Positions 8,677 through 17,855 are shown, counted from the first letter of the stretch. The stretch: DNA of 64,000 bases from Nitrosomonas communis (GCF_900114745.1 NZ_FOUB01000003.1:62001-126000), one strand, 5' to 3'. Numbers and translations are program-made. The notes: generated by a model not told the origin, from the letters alone.

Positions 8677-9135
8677 CTTCATCTCCATACTGTTATTTGA
8701 TTAAGACAAGACTCTAAATTCTCAACACAAGTTGTCCATTCAAGTGCAGATTCAAAAACCTATGACAACACCGCGATGCTACCTGATTTCTTAAACAATA
8801 TAAAGCGTGAATGTATCATATTTACCACACTTTAATAATATTGAATTAGAATTATGAGTTAGCCAAATAAAGATTTAATTAATAAATTGAATCTATACCA
8901 GCGTCTTTGACGTGCAAGTACCACTAATAAGCAATTTATATCGATTAATCAATAATTTAAAAAAATAAAATAAATCTTAACAGTAGTGGGATAGAAGTAA
9001 TGAATCCCAATCAAACTCTATTACAAATTGATATTAAAGAATTACAAATGGATCGGCAATAATGCGTTTGTATACATTTTATATACCTTAGCAATGGAAC
9101 ATTAAAAAAATAGCATTATGATGTAATTGTCTTGT
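8677..9135. other. AT-rich intergenic region
   Basis: About 460 bases between the lipoprotein gene and the insertion sequence. It is strongly AT-rich, has no ORF of note, and should hold the lipoprotein promoter near 8690-8760. No repeat copy or RNA gene was recognised. Confidence 0.5.
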
Positions 9136-10023
9136 TATAGCATATCCTCTATAAATTGATTATAATTTAGGGATGACCTATCCGATATCATTCCGCCGTA
9201 AAGTATTATCCGTTCGAGAGAAGGAGAACCTCTCAATCGCGCAAGTGGCCAAGCGTTTTGATGTGGGGGTTGCTAGCGTGATGCGCTGGATTAAATCTCC
9301 TGATCCCAAGACAACCTGCAACAAGCCTGCCACCAAGATCAACATGGAAATGTTGGCGCAGGACGTCAAGAATTATCCGGACGCGTATCAGTATGAGCGA
9401 GCCAAACGGCTGGGAGTCAGCAAGCAAGGCATTAATCACGCTTTAAAGCGTCTGGGCGTGACTTATAAAAAAAAGCCTGCGTCACCCCAAAGCCAGCGAA
9501 GAAGAGCGACGCATCTTTCAGCAAAAAATTGAAGGCTATGAGCGCGAAGGCCGCGTCATCGTTTACCTTGATGAAAGCGGCTTTGCGCACGACATGCCAC
9601 GCACGCATGGCTATGCGTCAGTAGGTGAGCGTTGTTATGGCGTAAAAGATTGGCATGCACGAGGTCGAACTAATGTCATTGGCGCCCTCATCGGCAAGAC
9701 ACTGCTGACCATAAGCCTATTCATAGCCAATATCACCGCCGACATTTTCTATGCATGGGTGACGCAGGACCTGTTGCCTAAACTTCTACCCGCTTGCGTG
9801 ATTGTCATGGACAACGCAACCTTTCATAAACGGCTGGATATCCATACCGCTATTGCCAATGCCGGGCATACGCTTGAATATCTACCGCCTTATTCTCCGG
9901 ACTTAAATGACATTGAACCTAAATGGGCTCAGGCCAAAGCCATCAGAAAAAGAGAAGGGTGTTCCATCGAGCAGCTCTTTACCGCTTATGAAATTTAAAT
10001 CATTTTATATGGGATATGCTATA
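9136..10023 (+). mobile_element. IS630-family insertion sequence, complete with inverted repeats
   Basis: The left end TATAGCATATCC (9136-9147) is matched by GGATATGCTATA at 10012-10023, and the similarity extends inward to about 26 bases (through GATT on the left and AATC on the right). The terminal TA on both sides fits the TA target duplication used by IS630/Tc1-mariner elements. It encloses one transposase in two frames. The element sits in AT-rich intergenic DNA and breaks no recognisable gene. Confidence 0.88.
9173..9998 (+). pseudogene. IS630-family transposase split by a frameshift
   Basis: The first frame (9173-9532) gives an N-terminal helix-turn-helix part: RKVLSVREKENLSIAQVAKRF and PDAYQYERAKRLGVS are typical of IS630 transposases. 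The catalytic half continues in another frame: IVYLDESGF supplies the first acidic residue, VIVMDNATFH the second, and LPPYSPDLNDIEPKWAQ the third. The switch falls at an A8 run (9467-9474). The downstream frame is +1 (equivalently -2) relative to the first, not the -1 of most programmed events. Either transcript slippage on the A-run makes a whole protein or a one-base indel killed the gene. Confidence 0.85.
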
Positions 10024-10116
10024 TTGTTCCGGCCAGCTCTGGGTTTTAACAAATAGATTGTATTTATGACAAAATTATTGTCATGTAAATAATGTTTAAG
10101 CAGTTATTTTGTATAC

Positions 10117-10164
10117 AAATCAAACATTATGATACGAAGGAAGGTTGCAAACAGTATAAATAAT
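10117..10164 (-). repeat. Degenerate half-copy of the dispersed palindromic element
   Basis: AAATCAAACATTATGATACG, followed by AAGGAAGG and AACAGTATAAATAAT, runs parallel to the left half of the adjacent full copy (AATCAAATCTGACGCGAAGG and ACAGTATAAATAAT). It looks like an older copy truncated by insertion of the intact one. Confidence 0.6.
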
Positions 10165-10266
10165 TTATTTCTCAATCAAATCTGACGCGAAGGCGAGCCA
10201 CAGACAGTATAAATAATACGGCAAGGTGAAGCCGACAAAGCCAGTTTTGATTGAGAAATGGAATTA
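10165..10266 (-). repeat. Dispersed palindromic element, copy 3 (MITE-like), inverted
   Basis: The copy is in the reverse orientation: TTTCTCAATCAAATCTGACGC on the left and GTTTTGATTGAGAAATGGAAT on the right, with core CAGTATAAATAATACGGCAAGG. The right end touches the stop codon of the chrA gene (10264). Confidence 0.85.
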
Positions 10267-11613
10267 CCTCCAAACGATACTATAAATTAGGCCCATCACG
10301 GCACATGCGCCAATCACATAAATGACATTGCGCTTGAAATAGAACAGCGCGACGCTGGCAATTAGCGTAATCAGCGCAGCTGGCCCTTCGAATGATGATA
10401 ATAAACCTTGCGGCCATAGAACATGATAGGCGAAGAACAGTGCTAGATTGAAAATGACGCCGACCACGGCGGCAGTAATGGCGGTCAATGGGGCAGAGAA
10501 TTTAAGGTTGCCGTGTGTAGTTTCTACTAACGGCCCACCGGCCAGTATGAATAAAAATGAGGGTAAGAAGGTAAACCAAGTTACTGCCACGGCCGCTGTA
10601 GCGCCCGCTAGGAAAGGAAGGTCGGTACCAAACAATGTATTGGTATAGCTACCAATAAAGCCGACAAACGCAACTACCATAATAAGTGGGCCAGGGGTGG
10701 TTTCACCGAGCGCCAGGCCATCGATCATTTGAGCAGGATTCAACCATCCGTAGTATTCGACTGCGCCTTGATAGACATAAGGCAGGACTGCATAAGCGCC
10801 ACCGAATGTGAGGAAGGCTGCTTTGGTAAAAAACCAGCCCATCTGAGTCAGCGTGCCAAACCAGCCAAATTGACTGACGAGTAACGCCATCGGCACAATC
10901 CATAGCAAGGCGCACACAGTGATTACAGTCAGCAGACGTGACCAGCGAAAATGGGTGTGCTCGGGCAGGAGAGTGGTATCATCGATGATAGCAGGGCCGT
11001 ATGATCGATCAAGCTTACTATGGTTTGTGCCTGCCATAAACTGAGCGGGTATGATATATCCTACGATATAGCCGATCAGCGCCGCAGCCACCAAAATTGT
11101 CGGGAATGGTGTCTGAAAAATTGCCATGGCAACAAAGGAAGCAACCGCGATAACCCATAATCCTGGATTCTTGAGTGTACGCAATCCGATCCGGTAGGCG
11201 GCTTGTAGAACGATAGCAGTTACTGCGGGTTTGATACCATAAAACAGCCCGGCCACGAGAGAGGTATGGCCAAAAGCGATGTAGAGCCAGGATAAGACAA
11301 TCAGGATGATGAGTGAAGGTAGTATAAACAATACGCCCGCTACGATGCCTCCCCAAGTTCGATGCATGAGCCAACCGATATAGGTCGCGAGCTGCTGGGC
11401 TTCCGGGCCGGGTAATACCATGCAATAATTGAGTGCATGTAGAAAACGCCTTTCACTGATCCAGTGTCGTCGCTCGACCAATTCTGCATGCATGATGGCA
11501 ATTTGTCCTGCTGGACCGCCGAAACTGATCCAGCCTAGTTTAAACCAGAACAGCCATGCTTCACGCAAGCTGACCTGGTCAGGCAGCGTATCTTTGTCAG
11601 AAGTAACATCCAT
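10264..11613 (-). CDS. chrA: ChrA-type chromate transporter
   Basis: This inner-membrane protein of about 449 residues belongs to the CHR family, which exports chromate. It has two homologous halves; the first begins WLFWFKLGWISFGGPAGQIAIMH and the second repeats the pattern as FFTKAAFLTFGGAYAVLPYV, each followed by hydrophobic helices. The start at 11613 lies 16 bases after the upstream cytochrome gene; a longer frame to 11706 would run into that gene. The pairing with a periplasmic cytochrome is unusual. Substrate is inferred from the family; not all CHR proteins have been shown to move chromate. Confidence 0.88.
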   Translation of the reverse strand: MDVTSDKDTLPDQVSLREAWLFWFKLGWISFGGPAGQIAIMHAELVERRHWISERRFLHALNYCMVLPGPEAQQLATYIGWLMHRTWGGIVAGVLFILPSLIILIVLSWLYIAFGHTSLVAGLFYGIKPAVTAIVLQAAYRIGLRTLKNPGLWVIAVASFVAMAIFQTPFPTILVAAALIGYIVGYIIPAQFMAGTNHSKLDRSYGPAIIDDTTLLPEHTHFRWSRLLTVITVCALLWIVPMALLVSQFGWFGTLTQMGWFFTKAAFLTFGGAYAVLPYVYQGAVEYYGWLNPAQMIDGLALGETTPGPLIMVVAFVGFIGSYTNTLFGTDLPFLAGATAAVAVTWFTFLPSFLFILAGGPLVETTHGNLKFSAPLTAITAAVVGVIFNLALFFAYHVLWPQGLLSSFEGPAALITLIASVALFYFKRNVIYVIGACAVMGLIYSIVWR

Positions 11614-11629
11614 ATGGCCTGATTTTCTA

Positions 11630-12100
11630 TCAATGATGCTTATGATGAGCGGGATGGTTTTCAGCTTTGGCGGGTAGCTCAGTCGTTCGAATCTGATAGG
11701 CGGCATGACAAGTGATACAGTGCTGCATGGTATTACTTAATTGGATCAGAGTATGCTTGGGATTTTTCAAAGTTTCTGCATCGGCAGCAATCTGATCAAA
11801 ACTTTGATGTACCGACATGCCAAGCTGCATGAAATTCTCCGGTAGCACGGAATGTAAATGATCCTCTCCCTTATGCGTCATCTCCATGCCCAGCATACGC
11901 GCATGGCGAGCAACTGCCATCATATCCTCTTCCGAAAGTGCTTGGAGTATTTGCTGCGTGCCCCACAGCAAGGCACGCATCTCGGTCAGAATGTGATTGC
12001 GCTGCATTTCGTTGAGTGAGAGTATTTTGCGTTCATCGATATCCATAGCCATGACTGTAGTCACGCTCAGGCACAATACAAGCGTATAAATCTTTTTCAT
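11630..12100 (-). CDS. Periplasmic cytochrome c'/c556-like protein
   Basis: This 156-residue protein has a signal peptide (KKIYTLVLCLSVTTVMA). Four predicted amphipathic helices follow, and a single haem motif, CITCHAAYQIR, stands near the C-terminus, the usual place in cytochrome c' and c556. After it comes a tail rich in histidine (ENHPAHHKHH) that could bind metal. A very good AAAGGAG site precedes ATG 12100. It is the first gene of a two-gene operon with chrA, so it may take part in chromate or general redox stress, which is inference only. Confidence 0.8.
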   Translation of the reverse strand: MKKIYTLVLCLSVTTVMAMDIDERKILSLNEMQRNHILTEMRALLWGTQQILQALSEEDMMAVARHARMLGMEMTHKGEDHLHSVLPENFMQLGMSVHQSFDQIAADAETLKNPKHTLIQLSNTMQHCITCHAAYQIRTTELPAKAENHPAHHKHH

Positions 12101-12141
12101 TGAGAGCTCCTTTAAGCTAATAATCAATACGAACAATAAAG

Positions 12142-14547
12142 TTATTGACTGGTTTTGAATGGCAGCAGAGAAAGCGTGCGTTCAGACGGCCCAGGTAAAA
12201 ACGCCGTTGCTTGGCCAGCTACCCAGTCAGCATGGCCACTGCCGTAGTAGGGAGAGAGCGGATGACCGCTTTGCCCTCCGGGCATGGAAAAATAACCGTG
12301 CTCTTCCTCGCCCGGTGCAACCACGAAACGCTGGGAAGCACCAAAGCTGGGTGACTGGATGCGCGGCATATAACTATCGCCCGGCAGGGGGTCACGCGGC
12401 ATATCTAGCCACTGAGCGATAAACCCCGGCAGCACACGGCTCAATGGGTGCCGGATAACCGCAGTATTCTGTTCGCCCCATGTGCGCGCAGCGATCCCAC
12501 CTGGTTGAGCCTGCATCTCGACTGTGATACGTTGCGCACAAGATTCAAGCAGTTGATCCCAACTGGCATATTCCGGCGGTAATAGATGCAGAGGGCGTTG
12601 CACAATCAACATCCAAATGGCGTGCTCGATCTGAGCTAATCGTGGGAATAAAAAATTCGGATAATGACTTTGTACTTCAGCAGTGAAATTATCCAGGATG
12701 CTGCCGATGGTTTCTTGGCGAAACGTGCGCACTATTCGGTAGGCGACGGAGTTGACAGAGGCATGACCATCCCAGTCACGCAGTGCTTTTTGCATTTCTG
12801 TACGCCAGATAGAGGAAGGTGCCTGATCTAATATTTGTTTAAGCAGTTGCCGCCAGCGAGAAAGAAACAAGGCGCGGTCATCTAATTGAATCAAGAAAAA
12901 ATCAGTGGGTGTGAAATGCTCAATTTTCTGCAAATTATCACGGATCTGCCGGGCGCGTGCACCAAGTTCATAGCCACCATCGCCAAGATGTGCCAACATG
13001 TCACTATCGATCATTCGTGCATTACCACTCCACAGACGCTGCTCCTGTGGATTGCTGATCACTGGGTATTTTGCCGCTTCGAGCCAGCCCTGCCAACCGA
13101 TATTTCCTTCACTCCAGTTTGCCGGTTCGATTGAATTGTAATGACCTCGACGTAATGGAATGCGTCCAGCAATTGTCCAGGCGATATTACCATCGCGATC
13201 ACCAACAATGAAATTTTGTGCGGGAATACCTGCCTGCTGGGCAACTACAATAGCCTTGTCCACTGTTTCCACCTGTTCAAGCTCGATCAAATCCATGTTG
13301 ATCGAACCTGTCTGATGAGCAGCCCAAACCAGCGCCAGCGGGGTGTCATCATGATCGCTTGCCAGTATCGGTCCCCATTCTGTTTCGCGAACCTCAATTG
13401 TTTCGTCCGGTGCACCACGCACACGCAGCGTTTCATGGTGGATCGTGACTGATTTCCAACCCTTGGCACTACGATAACGCGATGGATCTGCCGGATCAAT
13501 CATTATCCGCACCCAGTCAGCCATGTCGCCGTAGCTGTTGGTAAAACTCCAGGCAATATGGCGATTGGAGCCGACAACAATCGCAGGTGTACCGGGTAAA
13601 CTCACCCCAATGGTATCAATGAAGCTCTCGGGCCGTTGGGAATGCGGATAAATGATGCGTGTACGAAACCATAAATTTGGCGTCCGTAGCGAGAGATGCA
13701 TATCATTGGCTATCAGCGCAGCACCACCCGCCAGTGAGCCGCCTACTGCGAAACTGTTGCTCCCCGGCGCTTCATCATGATGATCATTTCTATGATGTGG
13801 TAAATTGCGCTTCAGGCTGGGATCACTTTTGCGCAAATTGAGTACTTCGCTGGAAGGAGGCTGTGGCCACTCAAAAGGAATCCCGGTCAGCGGTGCATCC
13901 CATTCTCCCCCACCTGCGGTTAAAAATTGGTAAACAGTTTCAGGTAAACCAGCGCGCAATGTGGAAAGTTGGAGTTCACGCTGAAAGATTGATTCTTGCA
14001 AAGTAAAATACATCGATATCACCACCAATAAGGTATCTTCGCTATGCCAGAGGTGCGGTTGGGTGCGTGTCATTAGATAAGGAAAAGGGCGTACTGCCAG
14101 TTTAGCCAAACCTTCATTTACGCCATCACGATAAGCATCAATCAATCGGCGTTGGCTTTCAGGTAGCTCGAACAACATTGACGTAGCACGGGCACGCATA
14201 CGATGTCCCCGAGCTTTACGATCGGCTGGCAGTGCTGCCGCGCCAAATAATTCAGCCAGCTCTCCAGCAGCACTACGGCGCATGAGATCCATTTCAAAAA
14301 AACGCTCTTGTGCATGAACATAACCGAGGGCTCGCGCGAGATCAAGACGATCCTGCGCGTGTAAAGTTACACTTCCCAACGCATCCCGCTCGATGACTAC
14401 TGATGCGGAAAGGCCAGAAATATGTGCCTCTCCATCATATTTTGGCAAGCTGCCTTGTAATAGTAACCAAAATATGCCTATCAGCCCTAGCACCAGAAGC
14501 AGCAGCGCGAGCAGGAGCCAGCGAATCAGATTAATTTGGTGAGCCAT
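12142..14547 (-). CDS. Penicillin acylase (penicillin amidase) family N-terminal nucleophile hydrolase
   Basis: This 801-residue precursor has an N-terminal membrane anchor or signal (residues 8-32). The chain follows the Ntn-hydrolase plan: an alpha-subunit region, a linker rich in His and Asp, then GSNSFAVGG, where the serine at about residue 263 becomes the N-terminal nucleophile after self-cleavage. Downstream motifs (NDMHLSLRTPNLWF, RIQSPSFGASQRFV) match the beta subunit. Such enzymes cut amide bonds in beta-lactams or in acyl-homoserine lactones, so quorum quenching is possible. Substrate cannot be read from sequence. Confidence 0.88.
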   Translation of the reverse strand: MAHQINLIRWLLLALLLLVLGLIGIFWLLLQGSLPKYDGEAHISGLSASVVIERDALGSVTLHAQDRLDLARALGYVHAQERFFEMDLMRRSAAGELAELFGAAALPADRKARGHRMRARATSMLFELPESQRRLIDAYRDGVNEGLAKLAVRPFPYLMTRTQPHLWHSEDTLLVVISMYFTLQESIFQRELQLSTLRAGLPETVYQFLTAGGGEWDAPLTGIPFEWPQPPSSEVLNLRKSDPSLKRNLPHHRNDHHDEAPGSNSFAVGGSLAGGAALIANDMHLSLRTPNLWFRTRIIYPHSQRPESFIDTIGVSLPGTPAIVVGSNRHIAWSFTNSYGDMADWVRIMIDPADPSRYRSAKGWKSVTIHHETLRVRGAPDETIEVRETEWGPILASDHDDTPLALVWAAHQTGSINMDLIELEQVETVDKAIVVAQQAGIPAQNFIVGDRDGNIAWTIAGRIPLRRGHYNSIEPANWSEGNIGWQGWLEAAKYPVISNPQEQRLWSGNARMIDSDMLAHLGDGGYELGARARQIRDNLQKIEHFTPTDFFLIQLDDRALFLSRWRQLLKQILDQAPSSIWRTEMQKALRDWDGHASVNSVAYRIVRTFRQETIGSILDNFTAEVQSHYPNFLFPRLAQIEHAIWMLIVQRPLHLLPPEYASWDQLLESCAQRITVEMQAQPGGIAARTWGEQNTAVIRHPLSRVLPGFIAQWLDMPRDPLPGDSYMPRIQSPSFGASQRFVVAPGEEEHGYFSMPGGQSGHPLSPYYGSGHADWVAGQATAFLPGPSERTLSLLPFKTSQ

Positions 14548-14567
14548 TTACTAACTATTTACCAGCA

Positions 14568-14663
14568 TTAGGAAGATTGAAGCTGTGCGCGTATTGGGTT
14601 AGCCAGTGCCATCGCAATGACCATCAATAAAATAATGAACCATATCCATTTGATGACTATCAT
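14568..14663 (-). CDS. Candidate 31-residue single-membrane-span peptide
   Basis: A small frame begins ATG with AGGA about ten bases upstream and reads MIVIKWIWFIILLMVIAMAL, then ANPIRAQLQSS and a stop. One hydrophobic helix is followed by an AxA-like sequence that could be a signal cleavage site. It ends 20 bases before the acylase start and could be its leader gene. I know of no family; support is only the site, the hydrophobic pattern and the position. Confidence 0.3.
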   Translation of the reverse strand: MIVIKWIWFIILLMVIAMALANPIRAQLQSS

Positions 14664-14789
14664 AAAAGTATCCTATTTGATACTGATGGTAAAACTGATA
14701 ATTTATCAAGAATGTCAATATATTAAATAAATTAGACCAGATCGCATTTAATGATGTTGGCCGTATAGTGCTTGTGTATTATATATTCT

Positions 14790-15422
14790 CTAATTTTTAG
14801 ACCGGCGTATTCTTCGCCAGATTACGCCTACTAACAAACCTGCTGCTAGGAACCAGATCCCATATCGTTTCATCCATTCAGCCGGATTTTTTTGTACAAA
14901 AGTTTGTATCTCAGCGAGATCAACAATTTGTTGGCTTTCCTGGCCGCGGTCGATCGCTATAATATAAAGTCGGAGTGCAAGTGTTTGGCGATTCGGTGAT
15001 AAGGGAGTGATTTTCCAAGACCAAAGCGTTCCACCCTGAGTGGAAATAAGCTGCGCTTGCGGCCCTGGATTATCAATGTGAAACCCATTTCCGGCAATTT
15101 CAGCTTGCATGTTGGAAAGTACCTTGCCGCTAATACCCTGCATGGCGACACCATGAGGGAACTTAGCTACAATGTCATTGATGCGCTTGGCTAACGCATC
15201 ACTATCCAATTGAAGCGTAATATCAAAAGGTGTGGATTGCACTACTGCTGCAGGTAATGTGACAGCCGTACTTTCAACAGGTAATTTCATCATGATGATG
15301 GGAGGAAATTGTTTTTCTCCAACCATAGCGTGCGCAAGAAAATTTAAGGTATAGGGTATGAAAAGTAGCGCTGCCAATATGATAGGGAGGAGCATATTAA
15401 AACTAATAGCAAATTTACGCAT
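14790..15422 (-). CDS. Unknown two-span membrane protein
   Basis: I do not recognise this protein of about 210 residues. It has a hydrophobic segment near the N-terminus (LLPIILAALLFIPYTLNFLA), a central soluble domain of about 130 residues probably outside the cytoplasm, and a second span near the end (IWFLAAGLLVGVIW) followed by a basic tail (RRIRRSKN). The start is uncertain: in-frame candidates lie at 15422, 15443 and a TTG at 15491. Convergent or divergent neighbours give no hint of function. Confidence 0.6.
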   Translation of the reverse strand: MRKFAISFNMLLPIILAALLFIPYTLNFLAHAMVGEKQFPPIIMMKLPVESTAVTLPAAVVQSTPFDITLQLDSDALAKRINDIVAKFPHGVAMQGISGKVLSNMQAEIAGNGFHIDNPGPQAQLISTQGGTLWSWKITPLSPNRQTLALRLYIIAIDRGQESQQIVDLAEIQTFVQKNPAEWMKRYGIWFLAAGLLVGVIWRRIRRSKN

Positions 15423-15566
15423 TATTTTTCCCGACGAGTTCATAACTTCCAATATTATTTTAGGGATTTTATCATCTATTTTTGCAGTCAAATCTTGATT
15501 GATCGCTATGGTTTAGAATCCAGAGTAGACTCTGATTCACATTATATTTGCAGGAGAACCTAGTCT

Positions 15567-16340
15567 ATGGTTGAACAAAATATTCCTTATCTCATCGCCC
15601 ATCGTGGTTATCCTGCGCGCTATCCTGAGAATAGCCTGGCTGGGTTAAAGGCTGCGATGCTAGCTGGAGCATGTTTTGTCGAGATCGATATCCAGTTAAG
15701 CGCTCGCCGAACCCCTTACTTATGTCATGATGACCACCTCAGGCGCTTGACAGGTAGTGATCACTGGCTAACCCAGCTTGACGATGAAGTGATTAATACA
15801 CTTTCAGTACCTTACCCAGGTTTTAATCTTACGAGCCCGCCAGAAACGGAGCCACTGTCTGATTTAAACACTTTTTGCCAGCTCTTACAGGAGAGGCCGA
15901 ATGTGTCTGCATTTATCGAAATAAAATCGGAAAGCCTTGCTAAATTTGGTTTGACGGCAACAATAGATATCATTCTTGAGGTGATTTATCCTTACACCAA
16001 GCAATGTGTCTTGATTTCATTTGATTCACAAGCCGTAGCGTTTGCAAGGAAGCAGGGCGCTGAGCGGATTGGTTGGGTCATCCCTAAATGGGACCATGGC
16101 CATGCGACTATCGCTAAACAACTGACACCAGAATTCCTGTTTTGTAACGCTAAACGCCTACCACATAGGATTGAGAAAAGATGGCAAGGTCCTTGGCAAT
16201 GGGTTGTCTATACGGTCAATCATAGCCGCTCGGTACTTAAGTATGCTGATGAGGGAATTCCTCTCATTGAAACCGATACCATTGGCACATTGTTACAACA
16301 TCCGATACTAAAAAGAAATGCCTGTCACCAATCACTATGA
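15567..16340 (+). CDS. ugpQ: Glycerophosphodiester phosphodiesterase
   Basis: This 257-residue GDPD-family enzyme hydrolyses deacylated phospholipids to glycerol 3-phosphate and an alcohol. The catalytic motifs are present: AHRGYPARYPENS at about residues 11-23 (active histidine at 12), EIDIQLS, and HDDHLRRLTG with the second histidine. No signal peptide is visible, so it is cytoplasmic (UgpQ-like). It overlaps the next gene, a glycerol-3-phosphate oxidase, by 23 bases. The two would form a short pathway from glycerophosphodiesters to dihydroxyacetone phosphate. Confidence 0.88.
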   Translation: MVEQNIPYLIAHRGYPARYPENSLAGLKAAMLAGACFVEIDIQLSARRTPYLCHDDHLRRLTGSDHWLTQLDDEVINTLSVPYPGFNLTSPPETEPLSDLNTFCQLLQERPNVSAFIEIKSESLAKFGLTATIDIILEVIYPYTKQCVLISFDSQAVAFARKQGAERIGWVIPKWDHGHATIAKQLTPEFLFCNAKRLPHRIEKRWQGPWQWVVYTVNHSRSVLKYADEGIPLIETDTIGTLLQHPILKRNACHQSL

Positions 16341-17493
16341 CATCGTTATCGTTGGGGGCGGGATTCAAGGCGCCGCAGTGGCACAAGCTGCAGCAGCACG
16401 TGGCTACACTGTTATGCTGTTGGAAAAAACCGCATTGGCTGCCGCTACTTCCAGCCGTTCTAGTAAATTGATTCACGGTGGTCTACGCTATCTGGAAAAT
16501 GGCCATTTTGCACTCGTCTATGAAAGTTTGCGAGAGAGAGCTGACTGGCTGAGATTAGCGCCTTCCCTGGTCAGATTGAGCCCATTTTATATCCCGGTTT
16601 ACCGGGAAACATCTCGCAATACGCTGGTAATACGCGCAGGTCTCAGTCTATATACTTTGCTGGCTGGGGGAAGTGGCTCAGCGCGTTTCCGTTCCGTTCC
16701 CCAATCGGAATGGGAACAACTAGATGGCCTGACAACGGAGGGATTAAAGCAAGTTTTTCAATACTGGGATGCACAGACTGATGATCGGCTTTTAACACAA
16801 GCACTGATGCATTCTGCGCAATCATTGGGCGCAGAATTGCTATGTCCTGCTGAATTTATTCATGCCACCCTTTCTTCATCAATGTGTGAAATTGATTACC
16901 TGCAAGGAGGCAGAATAAATCACTGCAGTGCAACTGTGCTAGTGAATGCTGCCGGTCCCTGGGTTAACAAGGTGCGCCATCGGATTGATCCTCAACCGCC
17001 GGCATATCCAATTGATTTGGTGCAAGGAACCCATCTGGTACTGGAGGGTGGTCTGAACAAGGGATGCTATTATCTAGAGTCTCCTGCTGATCAAAGGGCC
17101 ATCTTCGTACTACCATGGTATCAACATATCCTGCTAGGGACGACCGAAACTCTATTTAATAGCGATCCGGAAGAATCGTATCCATTAGCTACGGAAGAGA
17201 CTTATTTATTGGATTGTTTTCATCATTATTTTCCAGAAAGAAATAGGGTTGTCAGAGAAAAATTTTCTGGCCTGCGCGTTCTGCCGGCGAGCCATGGAGA
17301 TCCTTTTCATCGCTCGCGAGAAATTCATTTGCAGTGTGATTCTCCTCAGAAGCCACGTGTTGTCAGCATCTATGGAGGTAAGCTGACAGTGTGTCGGGCA
17401 ACTGCACAAAAAGTGTTGCATACTATTATGCCAACTTTGCCCGATCGCATGCCTAAAGCGGATGTTTCCAAATTGATGCTTGAGCCGCTATGA
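16318..17493 (+). CDS. Short GlpD-like FAD-dependent glycerol-3-phosphate dehydrogenase
   Basis: This 391-residue flavoprotein opens with a dinucleotide-binding motif (DIVIVGGGIQGAA) and carries SSRSSKLIHGGLRYLE, the hallmark of GlpD. It stops after YGGKLTVCRATAQKVL, where full-length GlpD (~500 residues) continues into a C-terminal domain of over 100 residues. That domain is missing. The stop lies 14 bases before a repeat copy, but nothing in the DNA beyond resembles the lost domain. It may be a naturally short subfamily. Translationally coupled to the phosphodiesterase. Confidence 0.82.
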   Translation: MPVTNHYDIVIVGGGIQGAAVAQAAAARGYTVMLLEKTALAAATSSRSSKLIHGGLRYLENGHFALVYESLRERADWLRLAPSLVRLSPFYIPVYRETSRNTLVIRAGLSLYTLLAGGSGSARFRSVPQSEWEQLDGLTTEGLKQVFQYWDAQTDDRLLTQALMHSAQSLGAELLCPAEFIHATLSSSMCEIDYLQGGRINHCSATVLVNAAGPWVNKVRHRIDPQPPAYPIDLVQGTHLVLEGGLNKGCYYLESPADQRAIFVLPWYQHILLGTTETLFNSDPEESYPLATEETYLLDCFHHYFPERNRVVREKFSGLRVLPASHGDPFHRSREIHLQCDSPQKPRVVSIYGGKLTVCRATAQKVLHTIMPTLPDRMPKADVSKLMLEPL

Positions 17494-17506
17494 GAGAGCC
17501 TCCAGT

Positions 17507-17610
17507 AATTCCATTTCTAAATCAAAACTCACTTTGTCGGCTTCACTGTGCCGTATTATTGATACTGTCTGCGGCTTGCCTTCGTGTTATTTTGATTTGG
17601 AAATGGAATT
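17507..17610 (+). repeat. Dispersed palindromic element, copy 4 (MITE-like)
   Basis: TAATTCCATTTCTAAATC on the left and GATTTGGAAATGGAATTA on the right, with TA at both ends and core GCCGTATTATTGATACTGTC. It lies 14 bases after the GlpD-like stop codon. Confidence 0.92.
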
Positions 17611-17855
17611 AAGCTTTGTCAGGGAGGTTGTCGTTGAAGATTGTGCAGAAAGCGCATCAAGCTGTTTTTTAAGTGCCCGGTTTCGTCTTGCCTGTTTTAG
17701 CAAAACTTCTCTTCATAAAGAAAGGCAAGAATTAAAAAAGATTTAGCTCTCTACCCTTCGAGCTACCAGCTTGGCCAGAGATATTTGATTTGTTCTGCGT
17801 TGAGTAGTATGCGCCCACGCTCACAAATATTAGGAAATAAGGGAGATGGATAGCA
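17611..17855. other. Intergenic stretch with possible gene remnant
   Basis: Nothing certain. On the minus strand a short open frame reads LLKQARRNRALKKQLDALSA and then runs into the repeat copy, which provides its stop codon. It could be the tail of a decayed gene, but it has no upstream coding region. Confidence 0.3.

Noticed and set aside
9136-10023. The IS630 element as the parent of the dispersed element
   Set aside because: Its termini (TATAGCATATCC) share nothing with ATTCCATTTCTAAATC; the only common point is the TA flank.
17611-17745. Minus-strand frame with KQARRNRALKKQLDALSA
   Set aside because: Looks coding over about 40 codons but has an upstream stop and no start; kept only as a note on the intergenic stretch.
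17480-17746. An 88-residue plus-strand frame over copy 4
   Set aside because: It consists of the glpD end, the repeat and non-coding DNA; no family likeness and no ribosome-binding site.
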